Origin: Flavobacterium sufflavum
GTDB lineage: Bacteria; Bacteroidota; Bacteroidia; Flavobacteriales; Flavobacteriaceae
Assembly: GCF_004016525.1 (NCBI RefSeq)
Contig: NZ_SACJ01000017.1
Coordinates: forward strand, 1-50,719
DNA length: 50,719 bases
Direction of reading: 5' to 3'
How positions within the stretch are numbered: position 1 is the first letter of the stretch; the number at the start of each line of letters is the position of its first letter. Shown here piece by piece: positions 1 through 8,589 of this stretch. The notes beneath the pieces were generated by a model that did not search any database, was not told where the DNA came from, and saw only the letters and a list, made by a program, of their open reading frames with translations. The translations under genes were made by a program, and so were the position numbers.

Positions 1-389
1 AAACCTCCCATATCCCACTCAGCACAAGCATAAGGACCGGGACGAACAATACAATACATTCCGTTTTTTTGAACGAGTTTTACAAATTCGGCTACATCTT
101 TTTGTCCCGTAAAATCAAATTGATCAGCTTGTTGCTCGTGAAAATTCCAAAAAAGATAAATACAAATGGTATTCATCCCCATGGCTTTACACATCTGGAT
201 GCGGTGTTCCCAATATTCACGTGGGATTCTCGGAAAATGTATTTCGCCGGCACGTACCACAAATGGTTTTCCATTCAACAAAAAAGTTTTTTCTACAGCC
301 TCAAAAGTTCCGACTTTCTTATGATCTTGAGACTTAACTGTATTGGTCAATAAAATAAAAAAAACAAATAGTATATGGTGTATTTTCAT
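1..389 (-). CDS. Beta-galactosidase, glycoside hydrolase family 35 (partial, N-terminal ~129 aa)
   Basis: The gene runs off the left edge, so only the N-terminus is visible. It opens with a Sec signal peptide (MKIHHILFVFFILLTNTVKSQ) and is presumably exported. The reading continues into GH35 hallmarks: GKPFVVRAGEIHFPRIP, then YWEHRIQMCKAMGMNTI, FWNFHEQQ, FDFTGQKDV and RPGPYACAEWDMGG. The Glu in CAEW is the family's acid/base. GH35 enzymes release terminal beta-galactose from oligosaccharides and galactans. The start is 88 bp downstream of the GH42 stop on the same strand, so the two are probably co-transcribed. Fold and start are clear; the exact substrate cannot be told from a fragment. Confidence 0.88.
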   Translation of the reverse strand, partial: MKIHHILFVFFILLTNTVKSQDHKKVGTFEAVEKTFLLNGKPFVVRAGEIHFPRIPREYWEHRIQMCKAMGMNTICIYLFWNFHEQQADQFDFTGQKDVAEFVKLVQKNGMYCIVRPGPYACAEWDMGG

Positions 390-477
390 CTTCTTTTCTC
401 TGGTTTATTAATATAGTATTTTGTATTTTGAAAGAGATAGTTTTTAACATCTTTTATTTACAACTAATACTTTCTAT

Positions 478-2616
478 TTATTCTTTCCAAATGACAACAT
501 CCGCTGGTTTTAGTGATTTTTGTCCTATGATAATTTTTGCATTAGTGGGTACTGGAATTTCCTGATTTTGGGAAGAATAATTTAGTCCGTACCAGAAACC
601 ATTGCTGTATTCTACCAGTACTCCTTCAGGTAGTGCTAATGTTGGAACGTTGGCTTTGTTGAATATTTTTTGCAGTACTTCTTTTTCCAGTAGTCCGTCA
701 TCGGTATCGGGACCTATATAGGTAACAGTACCTTTACCTGATTTTCGATGTAAAACAGCAGCTTTACCTTTGTAAAACTGATCGTCATAGCTCGCCCAGA
801 CGTTTGCTGTATCCTGTGGTTCGATTACATCCCCCCAGTTATTCCATCCAAAGGAAGTTCCATCCATTTTTACTTTAGCCATTAATTTCGTTGGCAGTAA
901 ATCAAAATAGATTTCTTTTGCTCCAACCAATTCCAATATTGGTTTTTGAAATAATGCTTCCCATAAGTGTGCTTCTCGGTCTTTCTGACCTGTACGACAA
1001 CTTAATACTAAGTTACCACCATTTTCGACATAGGTTTTCCAACGAGATACTAATTGGTCATCCAATAGTTGATAAGCAGGAGCTATAAGAAAAGGATATT
1101 TGGAAAAATCGTGGCTTTCGTCAATTACATCTACAGGAGTTCCCATAGATTTTAAAGCTTTGTAGTAACGATTTACATGTTCTACATAATCCCATTGGTT
1201 GGTTTGAGGTTGGTATTCCATTTCCCAGCGGTTATCAGGATTGTATAGAATTGCTGTTTTTCTTTTATTGAGAATATCAGGTGTTGCTTCTGGTTTGTAC
1301 CATTTGCGGAGTTCCTGTAATTCTTTTATCACTTTTACATATTCATCTCCTGAGCGACTTACGTTAATACCATCGGTTTTCATGATACCATAATGGTATT
1401 GTTCACCTCCAGATAGAGGTTGGCGAAAACGGTAATTACAAACGAATTTATTTCCACCAGCCATAACGTGGTACATCCACATTCTAACTGCTCCAGGCAT
1501 GGTTTGCGGATTGAATAATCCCCAGTTTACCTGCCCTGGCTGTAATTCCATTACGCCACTAACACCATTTATAGGTCTGAAAAAATCATTTGAAAATCCG
1601 ATACTATGAGCTGATCCCATGCGAAATCCTTGTTCTCCTTGTCCAATATCATATCCTTCAGCAAGGTATTTGGTGTAGGTTTGGAAATCAAGTTCTTTCA
1701 TTCTTAATGGGTCAACTGCTGAATGCTGAGGCATTAAATTAGTAGTGACCCAATGAGAGGGCTTGATGTATTTGCGTAATATATTTTTTTGAAGGATTAC
1801 AAAATCGGCAGCCTGATCTGCTGTAAAGCGTTTGAAATCTAAAATAGCATGAGGGTTAGCTTGCTGTACTAATTCTTTTTGATTAGGAATATGTATTTGT
1901 TCGAAATTATTATAGGTTTGGCTCCAGAAAGCGTTTCCCCAAACTTTATTTAAGTTGTCAATGCTTTTGTATTTTTTAGCAAGCCAAATTCGATATGCTT
2001 TTTGTGCATTTTCACTATAATCAAAAGAAGCACCATAATGTGAAGGTTCGTTGTCAATTTGCCATCCGCAAACGGTATTATTGTTTCCGTATCGCTTGGC
2101 TAATAGTGTTACTATTTTATCGACGTATTGGCGGTAGGTAGCGCTAGACCAGGATGCTTGTTGCCTGGCACCGTGTTGTATTGTACGACCTTCGGCATTG
2201 ACCATTAATATATCAGGGTGTTTCTCCGTAAGCCAAACAGGAGGAGTAGGTGTAGGAGTACATAATATTACCTTAAGATGATTTTTTTCGGCTAAAGCTA
2301 CAGCTTTGTCCAGCCACTCAAAATTGTATTTCCCTTCTTCAGGTTCCATGGTTGACCAGGCAAATTCACCAAAATGAGTAAATTCGAAACCAAGTTCAGC
2401 CATTTTTTTTATGTCTCTTTCCCAATTGGATTCAGGCCATTGCTCCGGATAATAATAGCTTCCAACAAGCATCAAATCTTTTTTATTGAAAAACTTCTCA
2501 GCTTCTTGAGAAAATGAGGATTGGATTCCAAACAATAATAGAATGCTTAAAACAATTTTATCTTTAATAGAAAAATTATAATAGGAAGAACGAAAGTTAT
2601 TTTTCATATAATGCAA
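478..2616 (-). CDS. Secreted beta-galactosidase, glycoside hydrolase family 42
   Basis: A 712-aa GH42 enzyme, the usual family length. A hydrophobic leader at residues ~19-36 ending in SSFSQ indicates export. The TIM barrel has WQIDNEPSHYG with acid/base Glu190, and VMELQPGQVNWG with nucleophile Glu357. These are the paired retaining-mechanism glutamates of GH42. The C-terminal part (from ~450) matches the trimerisation and small beta domains. It would cleave beta-galactosides or galactan fragments outside the cytoplasm. Translation could also start at the second Met (residue 4, 2607). It is probably first in an operon with the GH35 gene. A promoter with the 27-bp motif shared with the esterase operon lies ~160-205 bp upstream. 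Confidence 0.93.
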   Translation of the reverse strand: MHYMKNNFRSSYYNFSIKDKIVLSILLLFGIQSSFSQEAEKFFNKKDLMLVGSYYYPEQWPESNWERDIKKMAELGFEFTHFGEFAWSTMEPEEGKYNFEWLDKAVALAEKNHLKVILCTPTPTPPVWLTEKHPDILMVNAEGRTIQHGARQQASWSSATYRQYVDKIVTLLAKRYGNNNTVCGWQIDNEPSHYGASFDYSENAQKAYRIWLAKKYKSIDNLNKVWGNAFWSQTYNNFEQIHIPNQKELVQQANPHAILDFKRFTADQAADFVILQKNILRKYIKPSHWVTTNLMPQHSAVDPLRMKELDFQTYTKYLAEGYDIGQGEQGFRMGSAHSIGFSNDFFRPINGVSGVMELQPGQVNWGLFNPQTMPGAVRMWMYHVMAGGNKFVCNYRFRQPLSGGEQYHYGIMKTDGINVSRSGDEYVKVIKELQELRKWYKPEATPDILNKRKTAILYNPDNRWEMEYQPQTNQWDYVEHVNRYYKALKSMGTPVDVIDESHDFSKYPFLIAPAYQLLDDQLVSRWKTYVENGGNLVLSCRTGQKDREAHLWEALFQKPILELVGAKEIYFDLLPTKLMAKVKMDGTSFGWNNWGDVIEPQDTANVWASYDDQFYKGKAAVLHRKSGKGTVTYIGPDTDDGLLEKEVLQKIFNKANVPTLALPEGVLVEYSNGFWYGLNYSSQNQEIPVPTNAKIIIGQKSLKPADVVIWKE

Positions 2617-2772
2617 GTTGGTAATTTATTCTAAGGACTTTTTTATTCTCGAGATGTATTATATAAGAGATTGAAATAAAGAAGTATTACAGCTCCAATT
2701 TAAAAACATCAAGAATTGTTATAATAAAAAGATAGATTTGGGGCAAAAGTTTTCTTTTTATAGTATAGCTTT

Positions 2773-2822
2773 CAAAAGTATATTATAATTAGGTAAAAAC
2801 TGTTCTGAACTGTTTGTTAAAT
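2773..2822 (-). promoter_or_regulatory. Putative activator-dependent promoter of the GH42-GH35 operon
   Basis: Reading the minus strand, a Bacteroidota -7 box TACTTTTG (2780-2773) is preceded by a 15-bp spacer and a 27-bp motif (2796-2822, core TTCTGAACTGTTTGTTAAAT on the plus strand). The same motif, with one mismatch, lies 15 bp upstream of the -7 box of the esterase-GH28 operon. No TTG is seen at -33, so the motif may be bound by an activator. Motif identity and spacing are seen directly; the activator is inferred. Confidence 0.6.
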
Positions 2823-2916
2823 TAACTAATTCATTATTCCCCCATAGATAGTCCATAGATATTCCCAATATAAATATAGATAGTTGCTCAATTAATTTGT
2901 GAAAATTAGTGTAATC

Positions 2917-2938
2917 TGCCTACCTATAGGTAGACAGT
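2917..2938. repeat. Inverted repeat CTGCCTACC/GGTAGACAG
   Basis: A 22-bp near-perfect palindrome centred on CTATAG, with one mismatched pair. It lies in the 505-bp gap between the GH28-like gene (ends 3122) and the GH42 gene (starts 2616), about 95 bp upstream of the shared 27-bp motif. It has no T-run, so an operator is more likely than a terminator. No second copy was noticed in the window. Confidence 0.4.
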
Positions 2939-3057
2939 TTTATGATAAAACAATAAGATACTATTATCAGTGTCTTAATCAATTTATAACCAACTTAATT
3001 TGGTTTATTTCAAATAATTTCACTCATAGGGTTCCCCTTGTCTAGTTTTCAAATAAA

Positions 3058-3094
3058 AAAGCCACCTCAAGTACATGTACAAGAGATGGTTTTG
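3058..3094 (-). terminator. Rho-independent terminator after the GH28-like gene
   Basis: On the minus strand the stem CCATCTC/GAGGTGG encloses a GTACATGTAC palindrome and is followed by CTTTTTT. It starts ~28 bp past the stop at 3122 and would close the esterase-GH28 transcript, separating it from the GH42 operon. Confidence 0.7.
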
Positions 3095-3121
3095 GTTTTT
3101 AGAAATAGTATTTAGATGAGG

Positions 3122-4555
3122 TTACTTTGTGACTTCATTTAATGATTTGTAAACAAGTCCTTCTACATACAAACCCTCATAGAATCGTGCAAAATCAGAG
3201 AGTTGCATATGTTTTTTATAGATGGCTCTGTCTGATATTTCGGTTCCGTTTATTTTCAGGCCTTCGAATACAATATTTTTAATACCACGCTCCGGGGAAT
3301 AGCCTTCAATAATGGAAAGGTTGGCATTTTTACCGTTATAGCTCACATTCTTAAAAAACACATTTTCAATCCCACGACCGGGAGCTTTGGCATATTTTTT
3401 ATTATAAGTAACCCGTAAATTGATTAATTGCCCTTGTTCAAAATCTTCTACACGGATATTTTCAAAATAGATGTTTCGGGCTAAATTTTCATCAGATACA
3501 TTAATACTCATACAACCTTGGTAATTAATTTGAGGTTCGTCATGATTCAAAATATCAATATTGTTGAATTTTATATTTTCGATTACTTCGGCTTGACCCG
3601 GCTCGGGATTTCCATGAGTTCCAATTAAAATAGGGTGGGCTACATCGGCCCAAAGCGTTGCATTTTGAACGGTAACATTTTTACAGTCTCCAAAAAACTT
3701 CCAGCGATGTCCATAAATAGCGATACAATCATCAGAATTACGCATGAAAACCCCATCAATCAATACATTATTGTTAGAAAACAAATCGATTCCATCGCCC
3801 CAGCCTTTGGAACTGAAAGAACGAATGTTTTTGATTGTCAGATTAGTAGATTGACCACTAGATACCGTATAGTGGTTTGGATTCAGAAAAACTAGATCTT
3901 CAATTTGAACTTGGTCTGAAAAATTCACGCCCACACCATCATCGGCTTTATAGACAATTCCACGGCCACAAATGCGTACCTTTTTAACACTGTCACAATG
4001 AATGGAAGCTTTTAGTACTGCTCCTCCAGCCAGATAGACCGTTTTGCCACTTGGAACATGTAAGACATTGTCTTTGATTTTATGAAATCCCGGAGCAAAA
4101 TATATTACTGATTTATCTTTGGGATTAGGTTTGTAGGTTTCGGGGGCATTAGTGAAAATTTGCAGATTGTGAAAAATATCTCCATTGACTTCAACAGAAA
4201 GATTGGAAGGTTTAGAAATTGAAAATGTTAGCGTATTGCCATTTATCAACGGTTGGAATCCATAAGACAATGGACGAATACGAGCAGACTGAACCGTTCC
4301 CCGATTGTAAGTTATCGAAAAATCAACACTGCCTTCAAAATCAAAATAAACCATGGAACTTTTGGTTACATGATGCATATCAACCAAGGCTTCGTATTCA
4401 TATAAGTCTTTCCATTCTCCACCTGCAATCCTCACTTTTACGGTAAAATCCTCATTGTGGGGAATACTGTCTGATGCCGGAAATGTGATTAGTTTTTGTG
4501 CATGCAAACCAAGGCTGAAACTGCAGAATAAAAGGAGGCTAACTATTTTTTTCAT
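3122..4555 (-). CDS. Secreted GH28-like right-handed beta-helix glycosidase
   Basis: 477 aa with signal peptide MKKIVSLLLFCSFSLGLHAQ. An N-terminal beta-sandwich-like part (~20-150) precedes a pectin-lyase-type parallel beta-helix with regular turns such as VQIEDLVFLN, LTIKNIRSFS and VLIDGVFMRN. GH28-style acidic residues are present: GDGID (Asp254, Asp257) and NSDDCIA (Asp275/276). The usual GHG is replaced by GHR and IGTHG, so this is a divergent member and not a textbook polygalacturonase. Substrate is probably a pectic or rhamnogalacturonan backbone or side chain, judged from the neighbours and from kduI/kduD. It starts 51 bp after the esterase stop, so it is the second gene of that operon. 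Confidence 0.8.
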   Translation of the reverse strand: MKKIVSLLLFCSFSLGLHAQKLITFPASDSIPHNEDFTVKVRIAGGEWKDLYEYEALVDMHHVTKSSMVYFDFEGSVDFSITYNRGTVQSARIRPLSYGFQPLINGNTLTFSISKPSNLSVEVNGDIFHNLQIFTNAPETYKPNPKDKSVIYFAPGFHKIKDNVLHVPSGKTVYLAGGAVLKASIHCDSVKKVRICGRGIVYKADDGVGVNFSDQVQIEDLVFLNPNHYTVSSGQSTNLTIKNIRSFSSKGWGDGIDLFSNNNVLIDGVFMRNSDDCIAIYGHRWKFFGDCKNVTVQNATLWADVAHPILIGTHGNPEPGQAEVIENIKFNNIDILNHDEPQINYQGCMSINVSDENLARNIYFENIRVEDFEQGQLINLRVTYNKKYAKAPGRGIENVFFKNVSYNGKNANLSIIEGYSPERGIKNIVFEGLKINGTEISDRAIYKKHMQLSDFARFYEGLYVEGLVYKSLNEVTK

Positions 4556-4606
4556 TTTTATTTTTTTGAATTTAAATCATCATTTATAAATCAACCGGAA
4601 TTATAG

Positions 4607-6229
4607 TTATTTTAAAATATAAAAACTCTGAATAACTGGTTCGGCCGATTGTATTTTAGGTTCAATAGCTTGTCCGTATTGCCAGGCGACTATGGTTACT
4701 TTTATTGGAAATTGACTTCGAGGTGGAATTTTAGTAAAAACTAATTTTCCATTTTTTATCTCGGCAGGGCCTTCCTGAACATAGAAATAGACTGGTTTTC
4801 CGCTGTCGGAGGTGGCTTTTAAAGTAATTTCTTTGATGCCTTTTTTTTGATTCTTTAAAGGTTCAAATGTGATTTTTTGCTCTATACCTTCCGTATTTTG
4901 TAAAGGGATGTGCATATTGAATTGTTGCACACTGCTTTTATAATTTTTATCTCCCGGATGACTTGCCATCAGCCAAATGTCGCCTGTTCTTTTTTCGTTA
5001 TTTAATCCCATTCGATAAAAACGAACTGTGAAAGTAGTGTCGTTAATTTTTTCGACCGGGCCGCAAATCCGGCTAATTGTTGGTTTTCCTTTGGCGTGAT
5101 TATTTATTGTTTTTGTTCTTAAGGTATCTGTGAAAATGCTATTGATATGAAAAGTGAGTCCATCTGCCTCAGGAGTGAACTTTCCTATGATACGCGCATG
5201 CGATTTTGGGTTGAAAGGGAGTAATTTTCCGTTTTGAGTAAATCCTAAATATTGTTCTTTTTTGCCTCTGACGTTCGCATAAAATTTTTCGGTAGCATCA
5301 GCTGTTTCTTTGTCGAAATACCAAAAGGCTTCTTTTTTGTTGCCTTTGTACTGATGGTAAGGTGCAGCCGGATGGCCGGGTTTTACATCTTTTTTCCAAC
5401 GTTCTTTCAGCCAGCCTTTTTCGGGACTAATAGTATTTAATATTACTGCTTTGTCTAGTGGTGATTTTGAAGGTAATCGGTATGCTACGGTTTTTTTTAT
5501 GAATAAATTGAGATAATCAATCAGCTCGTCAGAGATATCAAAATGCCCGTGTCCGGCATCACACAAAAAGGAAATAGCCGCATCAGGAAAGCGCTGTTGA
5601 AAATCAAGTGCCGGTTGTACGCGTGCTTCCCACCATTCGTATTCTCCTTCAATCATTAAGCCTGGAACGCCGTCAATGTTTCGGTTGCTCCAATCCGGAT
5701 TTGGTCGTCCGCTTCCGGTAAGATTCGTTAAAGGCGCATCTCCATGTATGGAAAGAATCGCTAAAGTTCGTGTTGGATTCCATGCGGCAAAATTCCACGG
5801 ATAACTGGCATAGGCTGAATGCCCGATAGGAATTGCCGGAGCAAATTGAAGTTCTGAATAGCCTGAAGCTGTTGCCAAATCTTTCATAATGGACTCAAAA
5901 TCTTTGCCGGCGGTTTTATTAAAATCGAATAGCATGTCAAATCCCGGTGAAACCCAAACAATGGCGATGTCTAATTGAGCCATTTCTTTGCGGAATTTAG
6001 GATGTTCAAAAATGGTTTCTTCGGTCATATTATGTTGGCCAATTATAACGGCACGTACCTGTTTACAGTTTTCCGGAATCCATAAAAAAGCATGGGGATG
6101 GTCTTTGGTTTCATTAGAAACCATTGAGCTAACCGGAATTGACCATTGCCATTGGGCGGTAATAGGAGAGCTTAGAAATAGATAAAATAGGGTTAGTGAT
6201 AAGTTTAGTTGTCTTGGGAATAATTTCAT
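4607..6229 (-). CDS. Secreted alpha/beta-hydrolase, putative carbohydrate esterase
   Basis: 540 aa with a signal peptide ending at PITAQ. The hydrolase fold is visible as an oxyanion-type strand (VIIGQHN, ~61-67), nucleophile elbow GHSAYASYPWNFAAW with Ser138, and a late catalytic His in DAGHGHFD (227/229). From ~250 onward the C-terminal half looks beta-rich and may be an accessory or binding domain. Hydrolases with this GHSA-x3-PWNFAAW signature are known to me from polysaccharide-utilisation loci, where they are usually assigned as esterases acting on decorated glycans. The specific acyl group removed cannot be read from the sequence. It is first in the operon with the GH28-like gene. Confidence 0.7.
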   Translation of the reverse strand: MKLFPRQLNLSLTLFYLFLSSPITAQWQWSIPVSSMVSNETKDHPHAFLWIPENCKQVRAVIIGQHNMTEETIFEHPKFRKEMAQLDIAIVWVSPGFDMLFDFNKTAGKDFESIMKDLATASGYSELQFAPAIPIGHSAYASYPWNFAAWNPTRTLAILSIHGDAPLTNLTGSGRPNPDWSNRNIDGVPGLMIEGEYEWWEARVQPALDFQQRFPDAAISFLCDAGHGHFDISDELIDYLNLFIKKTVAYRLPSKSPLDKAVILNTISPEKGWLKERWKKDVKPGHPAAPYHQYKGNKKEAFWYFDKETADATEKFYANVRGKKEQYLGFTQNGKLLPFNPKSHARIIGKFTPEADGLTFHINSIFTDTLRTKTINNHAKGKPTISRICGPVEKINDTTFTVRFYRMGLNNEKRTGDIWLMASHPGDKNYKSSVQQFNMHIPLQNTEGIEQKITFEPLKNQKKGIKEITLKATSDSGKPVYFYVQEGPAEIKNGKLVFTKIPPRSQFPIKVTIVAWQYGQAIEPKIQSAEPVIQSFYILK

Positions 6230-6294
6230 TTTGTTTATTGGTATTCAGGTTGGTATAGCTATATGTTTTGAAAATTATAATTTATTCTAAATAA

Positions 6295-6325
6295 AAATGG
6301 CATTAAAATTTTTTTAATGCCATTT
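6295..6325 (-). terminator. Perfect 14-bp stem-loop after lacI / in the leader of the esterase operon
   Basis: AAATGGCATTAAAA and TTTTAATGCCATTT pair perfectly around a 3-nt loop. On the minus strand the hairpin is followed by a T-rich run, so it can end the regulator transcript (stop at 6409). It also lies just downstream of the probable start of the esterase transcript, where it could act as an attenuator or a protective 5' stem. Confidence 0.6.
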
Positions 6326-6336
6326 AAATTAAATTT

Positions 6337-6386
6337 CAAATTTATATTTTAATTCAGAGAAAACTATTCTGAACTGTTTGTTAAAT
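6337..6386 (-). promoter_or_regulatory. Putative promoter of the esterase-GH28 operon with shared 27-bp motif
   Basis: On the minus strand the -7 box is TAAATTTG (6344-6337). A 15-bp spacer separates it from a 27-bp motif at 6360-6386, which matches 2796-2822 at 26 of 27 positions. Identical spacing in two catabolic operons argues for a real regulatory site. The -33 region has no TTG. Confidence 0.6.
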
Positions 6387-6408
6387 CGTCATTTTTTTTG
6401 CAGAATGA

Positions 6409-7434
6409 TTAACTTAATTTTTTCGAAGAATTTCTTTGTATTAATACAGGTTTCAATACAATATTTTCAGGCTCGGTTTGTCCTTGTTTGTCTTTTATTT
6501 GTGTTAGGAGGAGGTTAGTTGCAATTTTTCCCATATCGAATCCTGGTTGGTCAATTGTAGTAAGTGAAGGTTCTATCACCGAAGAAATGGGTTCGTTACT
6601 AAAGCCTACAATGGCAATGTCTTCAGGGATTTTAAATCCTTGTTGTTTTAAATATTGTAAAGCACTTATGGCAGCGGTATCATTGGAAGAAAAAATCCCA
6701 TCGATAGGAATATTTAAAGAAAGCAGTTTTTTTACGTTTTCAATTCCATCAGCTTCCATTAGTTTTGAACTTATAATTAAGTCTTCGTTCAAAGGAATCT
6801 TATGTTTTTCTAATGCGGCTATGTATCCCTTGAAACGGTTTTTGTAGATTTCTAAATTTTGCGGACCCGAAAAATGGGCTATTTTTCTACAGCCTTGTAA
6901 AATAAGATGTTCTGTTGCATCAAAACCTCCCTGGAAATCATCGATAAGGATAGTACTAATTTGAGGAATATCAATGTGTCTATCAAAAAAAATTATGGGT
7001 CTGCCACTGTTTTTGAAAGTTTGAAGAATAGCATTGTCTTTGGTTTCCATTGATATCGAAATAAGAATTCCGTCCACTCTGTTTGCCGAAAGTGATTGTA
7101 TTATTTTTTGTTCTCTGTCAAATTGTTCTAACGATTGGCAAATGGTGACATTATATCCCGCATCATAAGCTGTTTCTTCTATACCTGCAATTGCCGATGA
7201 AAAGAAATGACGGGAGATTCGGGGAACAATCACTCCAATGGTATTACTTTTATTATTGCGGAGATTCGAGGCAAGCAGATTTCTTTGATAACCAAGTTCA
7301 AAAGCTTTTGCGTTTACTTTATCTTTTGTTTTTTGTGTTACCCTGTCACTATTACTTAATGCTCTTGAAACGGTAGAACTATCAATGTTTAATTCTTTTG
7401 CAATATCATGAATTGTTACTTTGTTGTTCTCCAT
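6409..7434 (-). CDS. LacI-family transcriptional regulator
   Basis: 341 aa, normal family length. The N-terminal helix-turn-helix and hinge read VTIHDIAKELNIDSSTVSRALSN (residues ~6-28). A periplasmic-binding-protein-like sensor domain follows (NTIGVIVPRISRHFFSSAIAGIEE onward), with a C-terminal GFSNEPISSVIEPSLTTIDQP typical of LacI/PurR/CcpA relatives. It is divergent from kduI, and an 18-bp CG-centred palindrome over the kdu promoter is its likely operator. The ligand is probably an intermediate of uronate/pectin breakdown, inferred only from context. It probably represses kduID; the two hydrolase operons carry a different motif. Confidence 0.93.
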   Translation of the reverse strand: MENNKVTIHDIAKELNIDSSTVSRALSNSDRVTQKTKDKVNAKAFELGYQRNLLASNLRNNKSNTIGVIVPRISRHFFSSAIAGIEETAYDAGYNVTICQSLEQFDREQKIIQSLSANRVDGILISISMETKDNAILQTFKNSGRPIIFFDRHIDIPQISTILIDDFQGGFDATEHLILQGCRKIAHFSGPQNLEIYKNRFKGYIAALEKHKIPLNEDLIISSKLMEADGIENVKKLLSLNIPIDGIFSSNDTAAISALQYLKQQGFKIPEDIAIVGFSNEPISSVIEPSLTTIDQPGFDMGKIATNLLLTQIKDKQGQTEPENIVLKPVLIQRNSSKKLS

Positions 7435-7657
7435 TTTAGTCTTAAAATTTGAATGACGTTTTTCTTTTATAAAAAAGTAGTAAAATTAAACTATTGAAAG
7501 TCATTCCTTTTACAAATTAGTTGTATTCTGATAAAAGAATGTTCGAAGACAAGCTTTTATCAGGGGGTAGATAGATTAGTTTTTATGTTAGTTCTGAAAT
7601 TAACATCTATTTTTTTTCAGAAAAGTTATTATCACATAGCAAAAATACAAATAATGT

Positions 7658-7675
7658 AATACAATCGATTGTATT
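7658..7675. promoter_or_regulatory. Candidate LacI-family operator (18-bp perfect palindrome)
   Basis: AATACAATCGATTGTATT is fully self-complementary with a central CG, the classic form of LacI/GalR-family operators. It lies between the divergent regulator and kduI and covers the TTG of the kdu -33 element, so binding would block initiation. Confidence 0.75.
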
Positions 7676-7698
7676 TGTAAAAATAAATAGTATTTTTG
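7669..7698 (+). promoter_or_regulatory. kduID promoter
   Basis: TTG at 7669-7671, a 19-bp spacer, then TATTTTTG at 7691-7698 match the Bacteroidota -33/-7 pattern (TTG / TAnnTTTG). The predicted start of transcription is ~7704, ~24 bases before the kduI ATG. It overlaps the palindromic operator. Confidence 0.7.
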
Positions 7699-7727
7699 AA
7701 AAAAATAAATGCTAAGAAAATAGGGAT

Positions 7728-8570
7728 ATGGCTGAAAATTTTAAAGTGCGTTATGCGGCATCTCCACAAGATGTTAAAAATTATGATACAACAAGGTTAA
7801 GAGAAGAGTTCTTAATTGAGAATTTAATGGAGTCTGACTCAGTGAATTTAGTTTATAGCCATTATGATCGATTTGTTACCGGAGGGGCTGTACCTGTTAA
7901 ATCTTCTTTGAAGTTGGGAACTTTTGAACCATTAAAATCGGAGTATTTTTTAGAAAGAAGAGAATTAGGAATTATCAATGTGGGGGGCAGTGGCTATGTT
8001 TTAGTTGATGGAGAAAGATTTGATTTGGATTATAAAGAAGCATTATATGTGGGTAAATCCAATAAAGAAATTATTTTTCATAGTATTGAAGCTTCAAATC
8101 CTGCAAAATTTTATTTAAATTCAACACCTGCTCACAAAGTTTTTCCAACTAAGAAAATTAGTCAGGAAGAAGCTGAAATAGTGAAATTGGGTTCTATCGA
8201 AACTGCTAATGCAAGAACGATAAGAAAATTAATAGTGAATAGTGTAGTTGAAACTTGTCAGGTTCAAATGGGAATGACGGAGTTGAAATCCGGAAGTGTG
8301 TGGAATACCATGCCCGCCCACGTGCATGATAGAAGGATGGAGGTTTATTTCTATTTTGAAGTGCCAAAGGATCAGGCTGTATGTCATTTCATGGGTGAAC
8401 CACAAGAAACCAGACATATTTGGATGGCAAATGAACAGGCTGTGATTTCTCCGCCTTGGTCCATTCATTCAGGCTCAGGAACAAGTAATTATACTTTTAT
8501 CTGGGGAATGGCTGGAGAAAATTTAGATTACGGTGATATGGATTTTTGTAAAATAACTGATTTAAAATAA
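7728..8570 (+). CDS. kduI: 4-deoxy-L-threo-5-hexosulose-uronate ketol-isomerase (KduI)
   Basis: 280 aa, the standard KduI length. This cupin enzyme isomerises 5-keto-4-deoxyuronate (DKI), the product of unsaturated galacturonate, to 3-deoxy-D-glycero-2,5-hexodiulosonate in pectin catabolism. Metal-binding residues are visible in PAHVHDRRMEVYFYF (His, His, Glu) and PPWSIHSGSG (fourth His). The N-terminus VRYAASPQDVKNYDTTRLREEF is typical. No signal peptide, so it is cytoplasmic. The ATG has purines AGGGAT close upstream. kduD follows 19 bp after, forming a two-gene operon under the palindrome-controlled promoter. Confidence 0.96.
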   Translation: MAENFKVRYAASPQDVKNYDTTRLREEFLIENLMESDSVNLVYSHYDRFVTGGAVPVKSSLKLGTFEPLKSEYFLERRELGIINVGGSGYVLVDGERFDLDYKEALYVGKSNKEIIFHSIEASNPAKFYLNSTPAHKVFPTKKISQEEAEIVKLGSIETANARTIRKLIVNSVVETCQVQMGMTELKSGSVWNTMPAHVHDRRMEVYFYFEVPKDQAVCHFMGEPQETRHIWMANEQAVISPPWSIHSGSGTSNYTFIWGMAGENLDYGDMDFCKITDLK

Positions 8571-8589
8571 ACTTTAAAAATAATTAATT

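Noticed and set aside
69..353. Plus-strand open frame at the left edge
   Set aside because: The minus strand reads a continuous signal peptide and GH35 N-terminus over the same bases.
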